The translations under genes and the position numbers were made by a program. Positions 1 through 13,100 of a DNA stretch of 64,000 bases are shown piece after piece. The DNA lies in NCBI RefSeq assembly GCF_020382885.2, contig NC_058499.1, positions 13,315,872 to 13,379,871 on the forward strand. The letters are read 5' to 3'. Each line of letters opens with the position of its first letter. Position 1 is the first letter of the stretch. The notes beneath the pieces are model-generated. The model searched no databases and was not told the origin of the DNA. It saw nothing but the letters and a program-made list of their open reading frames with translations. The stretch comes from Scatophagus argus. Its lineage: Eukaryota > Chordata > Actinopteri > Scatophagidae.

Positions 1-1172
1 GAAATAGCACCTGAAAGGCTTTTGCCGCTAATTTTATTATATCAGAGTTTCTTTTCCTCTTGTCTGTCACCAAACATTCCTACCAGCCGAGAATTTGACC
101 ATGAATTCATTCTATTCAAATTGAAAACGCACTCAAGTGGAGTGGAAGAGAAAATGACAGGCTTCACATCACTGCCTGCGTTTGCATGCCTGTGTGTGTG
201 TCTGTGTTTGCATGTGTTTGAATGTCATGCATGAGGGCATGCAAAAAGATCAAGATACAGTAATTTAACTGCAGTCAGTGGATATTGTCACTGAGCCTGT
301 TATTACTGGTAAAGCCACTCCGATTTATAGAGCTTTACCGTACAGAGCCTTTCCACTTAGCCTAATGCCTACCAAGAGGAATGAGACCAGATGGCTTTGT
401 TACAGTACAGTGAGGGTGAAATATCCACAGAGTAAGACATAAGTGCCCACTACTTACATGTCTATTTTATCACATGGACCACACAGTAAATTAATGTGTA
501 GCAAAGATATAAACTTTTGCCAAACTTATGACTGATATGCCACACATATTCATATTATTCTTTGGGTACACAAATGAAGTAGTACATTATTCCCTGTACA
601 AATACAGAACTTAAAAGCTGTTTTTATACTTGGGCATATGCACACATGCAATACAAACAACCTCAAATACCTCACGGATCCTTGAGCGACATTCATGTTT
701 GTTAATCATAAACTGTGTAAGAAACAAAGCAGGTGGAACGGAGGTGAGCTGGCCGGGGTAAACCCCTACAGGAAAGACGGGCAACATACCCGGGAAATAA
801 AGTATCTGTCTTTTTGTCCGTCCGTCTGTCTGCTTGTTTGTGTGAATAAGCTGAATAAGCGGGATTTCTAACACAGAGAGCAGGAAGGCCCTTCCAACAA
901 CACCGTGAGCACAGGAAATCAAGGTCAGTGTGACAATTGTGTGTGAGTCAGAGAAAGACAGAGGAGGTTCTGTACTCACTTTACCCCCTGGTGCATCATA
1001 ATCTCTCCCATTTTATCCTCGGTGGAAGAGAGGACAAAAAAAGCAAGCTCATATTGTTTTAATGTCCCTCATTGGGATAGAAAGGCTCCAGTTGCCGCAC
1101 ATTCAGTGCTCTTTGTGCTGATAAAACAACTCTTAGAGAACCACATGTAGCAGATGTTCTCGGTTTCCTTTT

Positions 1173-1206
<34 letters not shown>

Positions 1207-2420
1207 CCATGTGCTTGTGGAACACAGGCATAGTTAAAGATGTTAATCCTTTAAAAGCATCTGAAACGCTGTACTGCGTTAGTAAAGCTTAATACAAGTT
1301 GTAGTTTGGTTAACTCACTCTGCGTGTTGTTCCACCCTCCACCACCAGCACAGAAACCCCCCGCCCCATTATGAACAGTAGGACAAAAATAATGTTTTTT
1401 TTTTAAATATTAAAGTATGTAATTTTTTTAGTAGAACCCTGAAATAAAGTATGAACCTGAAAATGAGCATGATGTATTTAAATACATCTAATTTATAATT
1501 TAATGCAAAGCATGGGATAGTAGATATAATCTATACTGTGTATTTACGAGCCAGTAAAATAAAGGTCACATCTCTGAAACTTTAAAATTTATACTTTTTG
1601 GTGTGTCAAATTCTGTCATGTTTGAGGCTGTAGCTCATTAGCTCATGTTTTTAGCTCATGTTTTTGTGAGATGTTTTTATCACCCCACCCCCACCCCAAA
1701 ATCCATTCTTTGTAATGTTATCAGACGGGGTTAGAAAACAAAAAGCAGAGAGACTGACTGCAGATGCAAAAGCTTTGTTTGATGCATGCCAGCGCTTTGT
1801 TACATACCCGCTCCTATAGGTCTGCTGGCATACAGGACTACGCTCAAACACACACTTACATTTGGCCATGCATGCGGACACACAGTGTACACACTCAATC
1901 ACATTATTAGTCAGGCACTCAACTCCATCCTTTTACCAATTTGTAGCCCTTCACCCCTCCCAGGGCCTTGCCCCAAGACTCATCGCCAAGGTAACCGCCA
2001 GCACTCAGCTCCTCCCAGACATCTTGGCAAGGTGAGTGAACACACACACACTCACACACACACACACACATAGTAATAATACACACAGAATGTCCGCCCT
2101 TTCCTCTGGATCACTGTTTACAGACAGATAAAGTCCCCCTAATCACTCATAAACAGACAAGTTATGGAACAGAAATTCTTTCTCACTGACTTAGTGACAC
2201 ACTGAGGGCACAAATGTGTGAACCCAATCATTTCCTCTCACGCAAATATGTTCCTCTACACATAAAAATCAAAATTGTTTTTCCCAGAACAGAGGACAGC
2301 TCCAGCTAGAGCCTTTTTTTTTCCAGTTTCAAATCTGTGCCCAGCAGCTCCAATGTGGAAGAGCTGGACGTATAGAAGGGAGTGGGGATAAGAGGAAGAA
2401 GGTCCTGTTGTTTTCCATAC
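1..2420. other. Left-edge region without a supported gene
   Basis: AT-rich sequence with a (GT)n microsatellite at 1175-1202 and a (CA)n tract at about 2039-2070. Small minus-strand exon-like blocks with good splice sites occur at 980-1017 and near 675-716 (FMINKHECRSRIRE). They do not chain in one phase and I do not annotate them as genes. Confidence 0.5.
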
Positions 2421-2490
2421 CTGATAACCCTCCATCCTCTGTCTCCCTACTGTCTGACCTGTCAGATGCCGTTTCCTGGAATTCTGATTC
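2421..2490 (-). CDS. Candidate next exon of the same unidentified gene
   Basis: Acceptor CCCCTCAG above 2490 and donor CAG|GTATGG at 2421/2420 bound 70 bases. Read in phase 0, which fits the preceding donor at 5540, they give ESEFQETASDRSDSRETEDG, the same acidic and Ser-rich character as the 5540-5981 frame. The exon leaves phase 1. A further exon-like block at 980-1017 (DKMGEIMMHQGVK) does not fit this phase directly. Confidence 0.35.
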
Positions 2491-5400
2491 CTGAGGGGAG
2501 TGTGTGGGAAGGGAACACAAAGGAATACTGTCAGTCACTGTAAGATCATCGCCGAATAACAAACACATTAATCTAATGAGCATGACCAGTCACACATCAA
2601 TATGTACATGTCTGCATGAGGTCGAATAAGGTGTAATTACAATGTAATAGCAACGTCTAGTACAATTTAAAACTAAAAAGACAATCACATTTGGAGACAA
2701 ACGCGATTGCACAACATTGTGAATTTTAATAATTCATAAAACTACAGATTACAGGGTTACCCATAGGCATAAAGTCATATCAAAACCTACTTTTACAACC
2801 AAATATTGAAACAAAATGACATCACACATCATGTCACTCATCATTGTAATGAATAATCAGGATGAGGCAATCTTTGTATATTTTCTCACACAACCACACA
2901 GCTCTTTCATTTTAAAACAGATACATTGTAATTTTTTTAATTTTTACATTTTTTCATATTTCTGACAGCTTTTCTATTTTGTGTTTATGGTTCTTGACTT
3001 TTGCAGTGCTTTTGCTTTTTTGAAACCTTTTTTTCAAAACATATTTTGTTTATTGTTATGCATCAAAAGACCAAGGCAAGTTGTTTGTATGAGAAAAACT
3101 AGATTCTGATTAATAATTAATTAATGCAAATACTGTCTTAATATTGCCATAAATGGTAAAAAAAAAAAAAAAAAACCTCTAACAACCAAATCAATGGAAT
3201 TCATGGCTTATCACCCGTTTCTGTATGCCACACAACAAGAAATTACTGTCACATATGAGAACATGTACACATGCAGAAGAAGGCTTCAGCTGTGATGGCT
3301 GACAGTAATTGGTCTGTAGGGAAATGTTCTTTTGTTCAAACCAACCCCTTTGCTTACTTAATAATGGTAATCTTTTACTTCTCCGTGCAGCTTTGTGGAC
3401 TTAGTGTGAGCGAGTGATACTGAACAATTTGTATTAATAGGTTATAAATGAGCATTATTTTATGAACCATGTAATTATTGTTATCGTGTGTGTATATGTA
3501 TGAGTGAGTTCCTGTGTGTGTGTGTGTACACTGTGCTGACATATGACAGAAGTTTCTGTTCTTGATGAGGGAAATGTCCCGTAAACACGTCCGCCTTTGA
3601 CCGATGGATTGGAGATAAATGCAACAACTGCATAGTCACACACTGATGTGGACACACACAGAAGATAACACAGAGCCAGGATAAAGCATTAGGACCCACA
3701 AGATCAAAGTTAAATCTCAATATCTCAGATAGACACTAATGATTAAGTTGAAGAATTACAAGTTGAAGATTACAATGAAGAATTACACACTGTGGAATGA
3801 CACACAGGATTGGCATGTAATACTTCAAACGTCACCTTTATTTAATCATGCTCACACACTCATTCATTTCTCTTACTCAACATACTAGAGAGTCTTTTTC
3901 ACAGCATTATGCCTGTCATTAATTGCCAGCATTTAGCCCCTTGAGCTCTGCGACAGAAAGGACATTAATTTACGCCTTGAGGGCAGGAATCACTGAGGCT
4001 TTGGCTGTGATTTGTGAGAGGTCATCTGATAAGGAGGTGGGCAGCACAATGGGCGATGCACGCGCTCAGATCATGCCTTCGCTCTAGTGGATCAATCAGC
4101 CATTTTTTTTTTATGCATTATCACTGAGTAATGATTACAGTTGGCCAAATATTTTAGACTTTCTGTGAATTTAAAATTCTCATACCAAGACTGTATCTGA
4201 CTGCCACAGTAAATCAATCATGTGTTTAATACTTTGGCAGCACATGTCTCAACACACCATAATGAAACTGACAATCCTCTGGCCCAAAACAGTCAAATCC
4301 AACAGATGTCTAAACATCTGCCGATGAGATGATTCCCTTTTGGATGAGACAATCAACAGTGTAAACTCCAGGATTCCTATTAAAACCTGTCCCTCCCCCT
4401 TCTCATTCTTTAGTTTCCATTGCTGATCAGCATTATTGGTCAGAACCCGAGGACATAGTTTACATAATGTACTGTCCTTTTCTTGGAACAAGGAGGAAAA
4501 TCTGGTGCAGAAAACCTGTGAGTTTCTGTCAAGGCTAAACAGCAACAATACTCACACAAATAGGCCTGTACCTGCGTGTGCGCAGACACACAAACACACA
4601 CACGCACACATACGCGTGTGTTTAGATAGATCAAGATACACAGCTCATGTTGAACATGAGCTCAGGACACATTTCACTGACATCCTATCTACAGTCACAG
4701 AGCGCTCTGACCCCTAAGTGTGTGTGTGTGTGTGTGTTTGTCTGTGTGAGAGAGAGAGAGAGAGAGAATGTGTGTTTTGAGTTTCAGAGTGCAACATGTG
4801 ATTGATGAAAAGTTCATCATTCAGATGAGAAATGAATGAATGGAATCCTGAGAGGGATCTCAGCATCTGCTGACACCCAGTTCTCAGTATGTGAATAACT
4901 TAATTTGGGTTTTGCATCCCCCTTGTGGTGATATAATGCATTACATTAAATACACAAATAACTGCAAAAGCAGTGAGGTAAAAAGTGTTTTCACACAATT
5001 AACAATTTAAATAAATTGTAAAAATAATAAATAATAATCCACAATTGCTGATTGATTACTATTAAATATATCAATGGAAAACCATTAGCTTCAGTACAAG
5101 GAGTATGTCAAATAAATAAATAACTTCCTCCATTACATGTAAAAGTCCTGAATTAAAGAATGTTAGCTTAAAAATATTAGTAGAAAATGTATTTAAAGCA
5201 TTAAAGTAAAAGTACTCATCGTGAAGAATAGTCCCAGTGATCAGTTTTAGATCTCAATAACTAAAATTGGTGTTTTAATATGTATTTCAATGTGGTAGTT
5301 GTTCAAGGTTGTTCAGTTATTTCATAATCTGCTGCTGGTAGTTTACACTATGATAATGCATCATATGTTATAAGCTGGTCATGTGATTTATTAAATAAAT

Positions 5401-5539
5401 GTTGTGGAGTAAGAATGCAACATTTCCCCAATACTCAAAGTAGAAATACCTCAGTTACTGCTAGCACTTAATTTAAATGCAATACTGTACAATAAATGTA
5501 CTCAGTTACTCTCCACTTACTGACCTGATGCTTTCTTAC
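2491..5539. other. Non-coding interval between the two candidate minus-strand exons
   Basis: Holds an A18 run (3158-3175), a (GT)n/(GA)n compound microsatellite (4719-4767) and a perfect 21-bp palindrome (4642-4662). No gene is seen; it would be an intron if the flanking exons are real. Confidence 0.5.
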
Positions 5540-5981
5540 CTCAGGCTGCCTGATAATAATGGACGGTCTTGGAATCTGAGGATATTTCATCTCCAGCTCC
5601 GGACTGCAGTCCAACTCCAGCTCATTACCCTCAGAGCTCTGGGAGAGGCTACGGAAGGATGGAGGGGATTCAAAGCAAGGGTCATCATCTGTGTCCTGCA
5701 TGTGGCAGATGGAGGTTGAACTGGAACCATTTGCTTTTCTGTTTCCGGTGGAGTGGGTGGAGGTACAGCTGACAGTCCTCTGAGGCTGCTTGTGTTGCTG
5801 CTCCTGTAAGCTGCCTGGTAGGGCTTCTGGCTGGGATGTAACAGGGTCTGCTGCTGGAAGTCCATGGTTATTTTTGCTTTGTCTGGAGTTCTTTGCCTCT
5901 TGAGCAGGTGCTGGATCAGTGTTAACATCAGAGGGATTACCAAAACAGTGGCCCAGAGAGGAGCAAGGTAGTCCATGCATG
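5540..5981 (-). CDS. Candidate exon of an unidentified minus-strand gene
   Basis: A 442-bp segment bounded by a good acceptor (pyrimidine-rich tract ending CCCCCAG above 5981) and a consensus donor (GAG|GTAAGA at 5540/5539). The frame ending in phase 0 is open throughout and reads as a hydrophilic, acidic and Ser-rich protein (DTDDDPCFESPPSFRSLSQS, then PQIPRPSIIIRQPE). A second frame is open from ATG 5976 to 5587 and begins with a hydrophobic helix (LAPLWATVLVIPLMLTL) and KRQR, so the true frame near the 5' end is uncertain. I do not recognise the family. It sits head-to-head with elapor2. Confidence 0.4.
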
Positions 5982-8900
5982 CTGGGGGATTCAGATATGA
6001 CCAAAAGAAACAGTAAAATAAATTCTAATTGCACTGACATCAGGTGGATGTGGGGTTGCCCAATTTGTGGAACAACATCAGACAGTCAGTTTAGCTTCTT
6101 GTGCATCACCAGATACTGGAATATAGTACAAACAATAACCAATAAGGAATATACATGACTTCCTTTAAGTAGTACCATATAAGAAAAGGCCAACCATTTC
6201 CACACTTGACAAGTGACGTATGAAATAAAACCATCTCTTCATCCAGGGAATACGTTCAGTTTGATCCATGGCAGCAGGTATCCTCAATAGTTGTCCTCGC
6301 TGTCTGCATGTCTTCTTGTTACATCATATCAGTGGATCTTCAGTTTATCCCAGACTTAACCTACACATTCTGGACTGTGTTGACCGTCTCTCAGTCAGTA
6401 GGTCAACCTTTCCTCACATCATTTATTCTCTTTTTCGTTCTCAGAAAATAGATTTCCAGCTGGGTTGCCTCTAAAGTAGGTTCAATCGGTCATTTACTGG
6501 TGAGGGTCCCTCCTTCTTCAGCCCATGAGCATGGCTTCTTGTTGGCCTTCCAGACAACCTATGCATGTCTAAGCGTCGCAGGGCTTTTTTGTGTGTGTGA
6601 GTTGCAGTGTGCTGGTGGTAGGTGTCTCATTACCAGGTAGTCCCTGGTCTGTTGTGAGCTTGGAGGCAGGGGCTGGGCCACAGGGACTCTGGTTACCATC
6701 TGATTCAGGATCAGTTACCAATATGCTTGCCCTACACTTCACCACTATTAATTAATGAACTCATCTGATCACAGAGCAGTGACCAAGAGTGTAAAGGTTA
6801 TTGGAGTGTTACAGACGGCTGAATGAGAGTTCAAGTTACAGGCAAACGCCATAAGAGATAGGCCTCAGAGGAAGAGAAAGGAGGGAGAGAGAGAGACCCG
6901 AAGTCCCTCCTCCCAGGATGAGCCAGACAGGAGAAAGCTAGTGGATGACTGGCACTTAAATATTCATGCAGTCGCATAAAGAATCTTGCATCAATAGTTT
7001 ATTCTGACTGGTGAACTGGTGAATATGTATTTTTCATAACACAATATGAAGCAGAGATCATATTATTGGTCATTTAACCAGTATAGCAGACACTATTTTG
7101 ATGCCGATTTAAACTTTAGAGGCTAAAATGTTTGAAAATGCCATCATATATACCAGTGAAACACAGCTGATATTCTGGGAGTAGGTCAGGTAAAATAACC
7201 AATGAGGAAACTCTTATCTCCATTGCAAACACAGAGTTCATCATCTAACCTTCATCAGGGGTTAAATAGCTCGCCATGGATGACTAATATGTAGTACAAC
7301 AGTGCAACTGATGACAGTCCCATATTTCAATGAAATTAAAGATGCTTTTCAATGCGTAGGGAATTTAAATACCATGAACAACTGGCCTTAAAGATGAATT
7401 ACAGGTGTGCTTTTAGTCCAATTCTAAACCAGATCGCAAGTTCAAATGATTAGGCATCTTAATGATAATGCAGAGCTGACTAAGATTACAACAACATGCT
7501 ATCGGCAGGATTTACTGCCAGGTTTTCTATAAAAAATCAGTACCTGAAAGGGAAAATTCTATAACATGAGCTGAAATATTAAGCAATAAGCATCCTTCCT
7601 GACATATCAACGAAGGGAAATCGTTCCAGGATCTGCTCAACGGGCAGCTGCTGTGAGAACACACTTTAATGCAGAATGTCATAAATTATCCAGTTGAACT
7701 CTGCAGGAAAGCAGGTAGTTGAGAGGGGTGGACTGATGCAAGACTGTTAGAAACTTACAAAGGCAGGATTTATTGTAAGGCTGTTGTGACTCCATGAGTG
7801 ACAAAAAATGGCAAATGAGTGTAACCATCACATGTGAAAACTGGCTTCATCTCCACCTCCCTCGTGTAGACCTGGAAGATCCATTTCCAGTGTTTGAGCT
7901 TCCAAATTTAGTTTTGGGATATCTAGTTCTTTATAGGGAACTTTGTAGTCAAGATGGAGAACTTGAAATAGATTTCAAAATTAGGAACTGTTCTAAATTT
8001 CCTCTGTCATACACTGATGTTGTGACCACCAGGCATCTTCTCCTGAACAGTGATCTGTTCCAGGTGGCTGGGAAGTGTGTGATACACACTTTCATGCTCT
8101 GGTAAATGCAGTCTTGGAGTTGTGGATGTGCTGTTCAAGGACACACCAAAAGAGAACAATCACCTTACAATGTTACTGAGCAGAGACAGATTCATGTCTG
8201 TATGCATTGAAAAATGCATTTAATTAATATACTGGTGGACCTACTTTCAGGGTCTCTGTAGGCCCTTGGGTATTAACAAAACATATTCTTCCAAGCATTT
8301 ATTTAGTTAAGACTATAACATGCTTTATAGACCTAATTCCTTCCACATTATAGCCCCTTGCGTAAACAAAGCCAACAATTTGCATTTTTCCTCTGTCTCT
8401 CATCACAGTATAACAAACAAAACAGAGCTGTCTGTCTCTCCGTCCATCTCTCCAACATGCTTGTGTTGCGAGTGTAACACACCCTGACAAATTGAACCAG
8501 CGTGTGATTATAAAATATGCACGAGCTCTTTTGTCTCATGACGTAAACGGAGATACAGTTTCCACTTGCTATTTGGAAACTTATAGGGACCACAATAGTT
8601 ATGAGAGTATTTCATAAAAAGCACGTGACAGCTTTCTGTAATGCAACATAACACAGCTACATTTTCTGATGCTGATACTTAAAGGTAATTTACATAGTGA
8701 AGGCAGAACAACAGCATCCCGGTGGGAATGACTGAACTGCTAATGGTCATATTTTAGAGGAACTGTGGGTTGTGCTAAAACAGCAAGACGTTTTTACCCA
8801 TCTCAACAGGATTTAATGGGATTTCCTTTAGGAAACAGAACAATGGTGTCGCATAATCACTACTGAAGAACCCCACTGCAAAAAACAGACTGTTAGATGT

Positions 8901-9599
8901 TAGGATACACCTTTTTTAGATATAGATAAACAGATATAGATATTGATAACTAATAGGGTTTTTGGGAAGACAACAAAGCAGAGTAAACACAATTTAAGAA
9001 CTATTTTGCATTCACTGTCACTCACTGTAATTGGTACAGCAAGTTTGGTTGTAATAACTGTAAGTAGAGAAACCTAATTCTTGCGTGTAAATCTTATTTA
9101 ATGCTGTCTGTATGATGGGGCTATGGTTTGCTCTTCTCTGTAACAGGCCGCAGCACCAGGTCGTGAACTTTGCAGCGGACCAAAGCCTTCTCACTAATCC
9201 AGACCTTCTTAGTTACCAGACATTTTTGTCTTTTGGCACAAAATACAAAATCCCAACAGTTTATTCTCATTATAGGCAGATAAGCAGCACTAGGTGATCC
9301 ATCTTACCGTAATGCAGAGCTTTGCTTCCCCCTGGCGGTCAGTGATAATGACTACAATTTCTAGGATTTGAGAACAATGTACTGCGCCTAACAGAGGCTG
9401 TTTTCAAGATGAGAGCAAAATGCAGCATGTCAACCCTCTCATCCTAAACAAATCTGCAACAATGCGACTGTAAACTCTCCTTTAGCACGTCGTTTTATAA
9501 TATTTCAGGTAAACTTAATAACATTATTTACAAATTAGATAATATTTTTTTTATTGTGTTGTCACGATATCTTGAAGATAACAAAACACATTTTTTTTC
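5982..9599. other. Region upstream of elapor2 without a supported gene
   Basis: No recognisable exon. A plus-strand frame of 103 codons at 7794-8105 has no splice context or known motif. If the minus-strand gene is real, its upstream exons and promoter should lie here. Confidence 0.5.
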
Positions 9600-10090
9600 C
9601 TGAGCGACGTCATAGGAGCGTCAGAGCCGGCGGTTAAAGGCGCACACTCACAGGCAGCTGCGTCAAGTCAACGGAAAATGCCAGCTGTATTACTATTTTG
9701 CCTCAAAATTAAAGCAACAAAATGGTTCATCTTAAAAAATAAATTGAGGCTTTGTTACACAAAATAAATACCGGGGTACGTAGAAACTAAACTGTCCAAC
9801 TGAAGTGTAGGAACAATCGAGTAAAAAATAAAAATATTCCGTTATTAGTGCGTCGCGAGTTTTACTTTGAAAATCTTACGCGGATGTAGTCTCTCACTGC
9901 GCCCAACTTGTTTGCGCCCCGGAGCGCACAGTGTGAGGATAATCGCAGGTGGTAAGGGTTACAATCTGCCGACAAGAGGCGACGGGAGCAGGTGTCCGAG
10001 CTAGCGTCGATCTGCCTCAGGTTTATGATATTTCTGCTGGATCGAGGCTGTTGTTGTTGTTATTTTATCCCCCCCGTCCGATGATCCACT
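9600..10090 (+). promoter_or_regulatory. Putative elapor2 promoter and 5' leader
   Basis: This segment is richer in CpG and GC than the flanking AT-rich DNA, with GC-rich patches near 9605-9665 and 9840-9935. A CRE-like octamer, CGACGTCA (7 of 8 matches to TGACGTCA), lies at 9605-9612. No clear TATA box was found. Two upstream ATGs (10025 and 10081) lie near the coding start. The transcription start is not determinable by eye. Confidence 0.4.
10025..10084 (+). other. Upstream ORF in the candidate elapor2 leader
   Basis: ATG at 10025 opens a 19-codon frame containing four consecutive TGT codons and ends at TGA 10082-10084. That stop overlaps the next upstream ATG at 10081 in an ATGA. The second frame (10081-10155) overlaps the true start out of frame. 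Both matter only if transcription starts upstream of 10025. Confidence 0.4.
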
Positions 10091-10186
10091 ATGCGGTCCT
10101 CGGCTTGGTTCGTCGCCAGTTTCGCTCTCATCCTCTGCACGCTCCGGCTGATTGACGGGGCCAAAGGACAGCGGCAGTGTAGCGAG
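10091..10186 (+). CDS. elapor2: elapor2 coding exon 1: signal peptide
   Basis: Thirty-two codons from ATG 10091 to a GAG|GTGAGA donor. The peptide starts [16 protein letters not shown], a basic residue followed by a hydrophobic core, as expected of a cleaved signal. The ATG has A at -3 but C at +4. It is preceded by an overlapping out-of-frame ATG at 10081. I chose 10091 because only this frame gives a signal peptide and splices in phase 0 to the conserved [11 protein letters not shown] exon. Confidence 0.9.
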
Positions 10187-13100
10187 GTGAGAGATGCCAC
10201 AGTCGATCAATAAGGGCTCCGTCTGTTTCACTGCCTCCTCAGTTGTATTGTTGGAGCTTTTTTATTTTTTTTTTCTCTACGGACAAAGACAAATAGATGA
10301 AAACGCACTGGCTGAGCTGCTGTGTTTGCTGACAGTGAACAGATAATCCAGTAATCAAATACGATTAAAAATTGATGACACATTTCCGGGGTGATTTTGG
10401 TACGATATTTAAAATAATTTCCTCGCCAGTCGTCATTTGCAGGAGGTGGGAAGATTAAAAAATGCAGCTTAACTCGTTTTATTTTCTCTTTGGAAACAGA
10501 TCAAGTTTGAACAGCATGGAAGAGCATGAATCTCGGATGAGGTCTGGTGTATGTTGAACTTCGCCACTCAGTGCTGTTGAGGCTGTTATCAGTTTCCTGC
10601 ATGTTCTGGCCTTTCCTTCCCTCTGGTCTGGCTCAGCTCAACACCTCCTCTGTCCTGACTGGCAGCACAGTCACACGCATGCACACCCAAGATAGAGGAG
10701 CGACATTCTTCAAAGTTATTGTCTCGATCTCTGCTTTCGCACTGGCAGAGAGCTTTGTAGGGCCTGTGCTGCTATGCTTTAGCTCTATTCTGGGATGACA
10801 GGATGAAACATCAGAGCTCTTATCTCGGTTTCAGTCTCAGAAATTGCATCCAGAAGCACAGGCTGTCATACTGACTTAGTATTGAAAAGATTCATTCCTG
10901 TGATTGACCACAGCTCTTGTGTTTTGTGCAGCTTTTAATGTTAAAACATTCATGTTTGGTCAGCAGTTATTCCTGATGTGGCCTCTTCCCTCTCGTCCTT
11001 TATCATCAGTGTGACCGAGACCCACAGACCAACAGCAGTGGAAATCATTCTTCACATAACAGCCTGCATGCGCTGTGGTGTCAAGATCTGGTTTGGCTCA
11101 AGGAGCAACATTATGTAAACTCTCAGAAATTAGGCCACCCTCCTCTGTAGACAGAGAGATGCTGAGAAGCTCTGTGAAGGCGAGAACACCAAGCTAATGG
11201 TTTTCACTCCAGACCACAGATTAAAACTGTAACGTGAACCTAAGTGCTCATCCTGTGAAAAGCTGCTGGTGAAATGCCTCTGCCTGTTTTACCAGCAGCC
11301 CACCGCTGCCATCACCCCTGTTCCCATCGCTATGGAGATGGTATGTTGTGTATCCAGGGCACAAGAGTGGCTGTGGCTCGAGAGAGATAACTCCGTAACA
11401 GGCTGTCATGTTTTGTAAGCCTGAGCAGCTGGATATGGAAGTCAATTTCGTTGTTGGTTTGCTAATGCGGTAGCGCCGTCCTCTGATTTGCAAAACCTTC
11501 TCACCCAAAACAAGATGACTCAGGGCTCTGATTTGGGTGGAGGCCTTTTGTGGTGATGTTTACTGAGCTGCCTCTAGCCTACATTTGCTCATTGTTTGGG
11601 TTCAAAACTGTCATTTTGACTGATTTCTTGTGTGGATGTTTTGTGGTTGCTTGTAATTGGCAGATGGACTACTACTATGAGTACACAGAGTGTGACAGCA
11701 CAGGATCTCGGTGGAGAGTGGCCATCCCACAGAGCCCTGGGGCCTGCACTGGACTACCGGAGCCAGTTCGTGGCACCGAGTGCAGTAAGTATATGTGTGA
11801 GAGAGTGAAAGTTGATGTGTGTATCTCACCTTGTTATCAATAGCCTGGAATTTCTACCACTACAGCCTAAGTGACCCCGTTTGGATTCCAGCCAACCACA
11901 GAGCAAAGCCACAGGGCCGTAATCTCAGGGCGAAACACTGTCGCATAATTGCTCTCTGCTGGTTTACTTCACAAACCACATCATTGATGGGCCATGCTGT
12001 CACTCATAATAACTGTATGTGTCTTGTATGCGGCTCAGTAATTGGTGTTTCACGCCAACATCTGTCATCATAAGGAAATCTGTCCAAGCAGAGTTTTGTG
12101 GTATGAACTATTGGACTAAAAAAGACAATACTTTTGCAGAGTTGGTGCTTTTGAATCTGCAGAGTTCTTCAGAGCTCCATTCAGCTGATTTTTACATTAC
12201 TTAGCAGTGCTGATGTTCAGTCACGGAAACAAATCTACTAGGTAAAAGGTGAGTCACAGGGAGTGTTAAGCTCTTCTCTCTGTTGGGAGGAAGTACTCAC
12301 AGAGCTTATCTCTGCTTTATCACGACGGAGTCAGGAAGACAGACTTTAATTGTGTAAAAGTGCCCAAATTGGGTTGTCATACGAGTTTGTTCTTTGTTAG
12401 ACATCCCTGGAACAGGTTTGCCCTGTGCTGCTGCAGTGCTGCTTCACTAAGGGCTGAACTGAGTGATCACTGGTGAGATGTGTGTGAAACATGACTATGC
12501 AGCCTCACTCACAGTGTAGGGTGCATGATAGCAGCCAGGTATTGTTATTTAACATGAACGTTTTACATATGTATAAACTGCATAAAATAGAAACTATTAT
12601 CATTATTTAATGGATAATATATAATAGTAGTTCTTCTGATGAATGTTAGCTGTTTGCTTTTTCATGTTGCATACCTCTGTAGGGGAAAGCACCTTTTGTC
12701 CTTCTTGTTTTCTATTTCCTTCTCTCTGTTGTGAAAAGAAAAACAAACTCACTGACAGAATACAAAACTTACTTACCTGTGTTGACGCTTGCCATTACAC
12801 TATAATAAAAATGTAAGAACCCCTGTTAATAAAGTTAACTGGCAGCAATTGATTATAGCTTGTCAACACGAAAAAGTTATTAGCAGAGCAAACTATCCTT
12901 AAATTAATCACACCTACAAGCACTTCCTGTTGTGCATGTTAACACACAAAACTTACCCCCAGATAGAATGCACTACACAAACATGCATATCCAAACACAT
13001 TTTGCACTGGTTCCTTTGAGGCATAAAATAGCATTTGACCAGATCAGGTATTAGGAAAAGCTGACACTGTCAAAACATTGGCAAGCGCAGAAGACACCAT

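Noticed and set aside
611..979. 122-codon minus-strand frame
   Set aside because: Composition is unlike a protein and it crosses possible splice sites; only the short exon-like blocks within or beside it were worth noting.
7794..8105. 103-codon plus-strand frame upstream of elapor2
   Set aside because: No recognisable domain, no flanking splice consistency; length is within chance.
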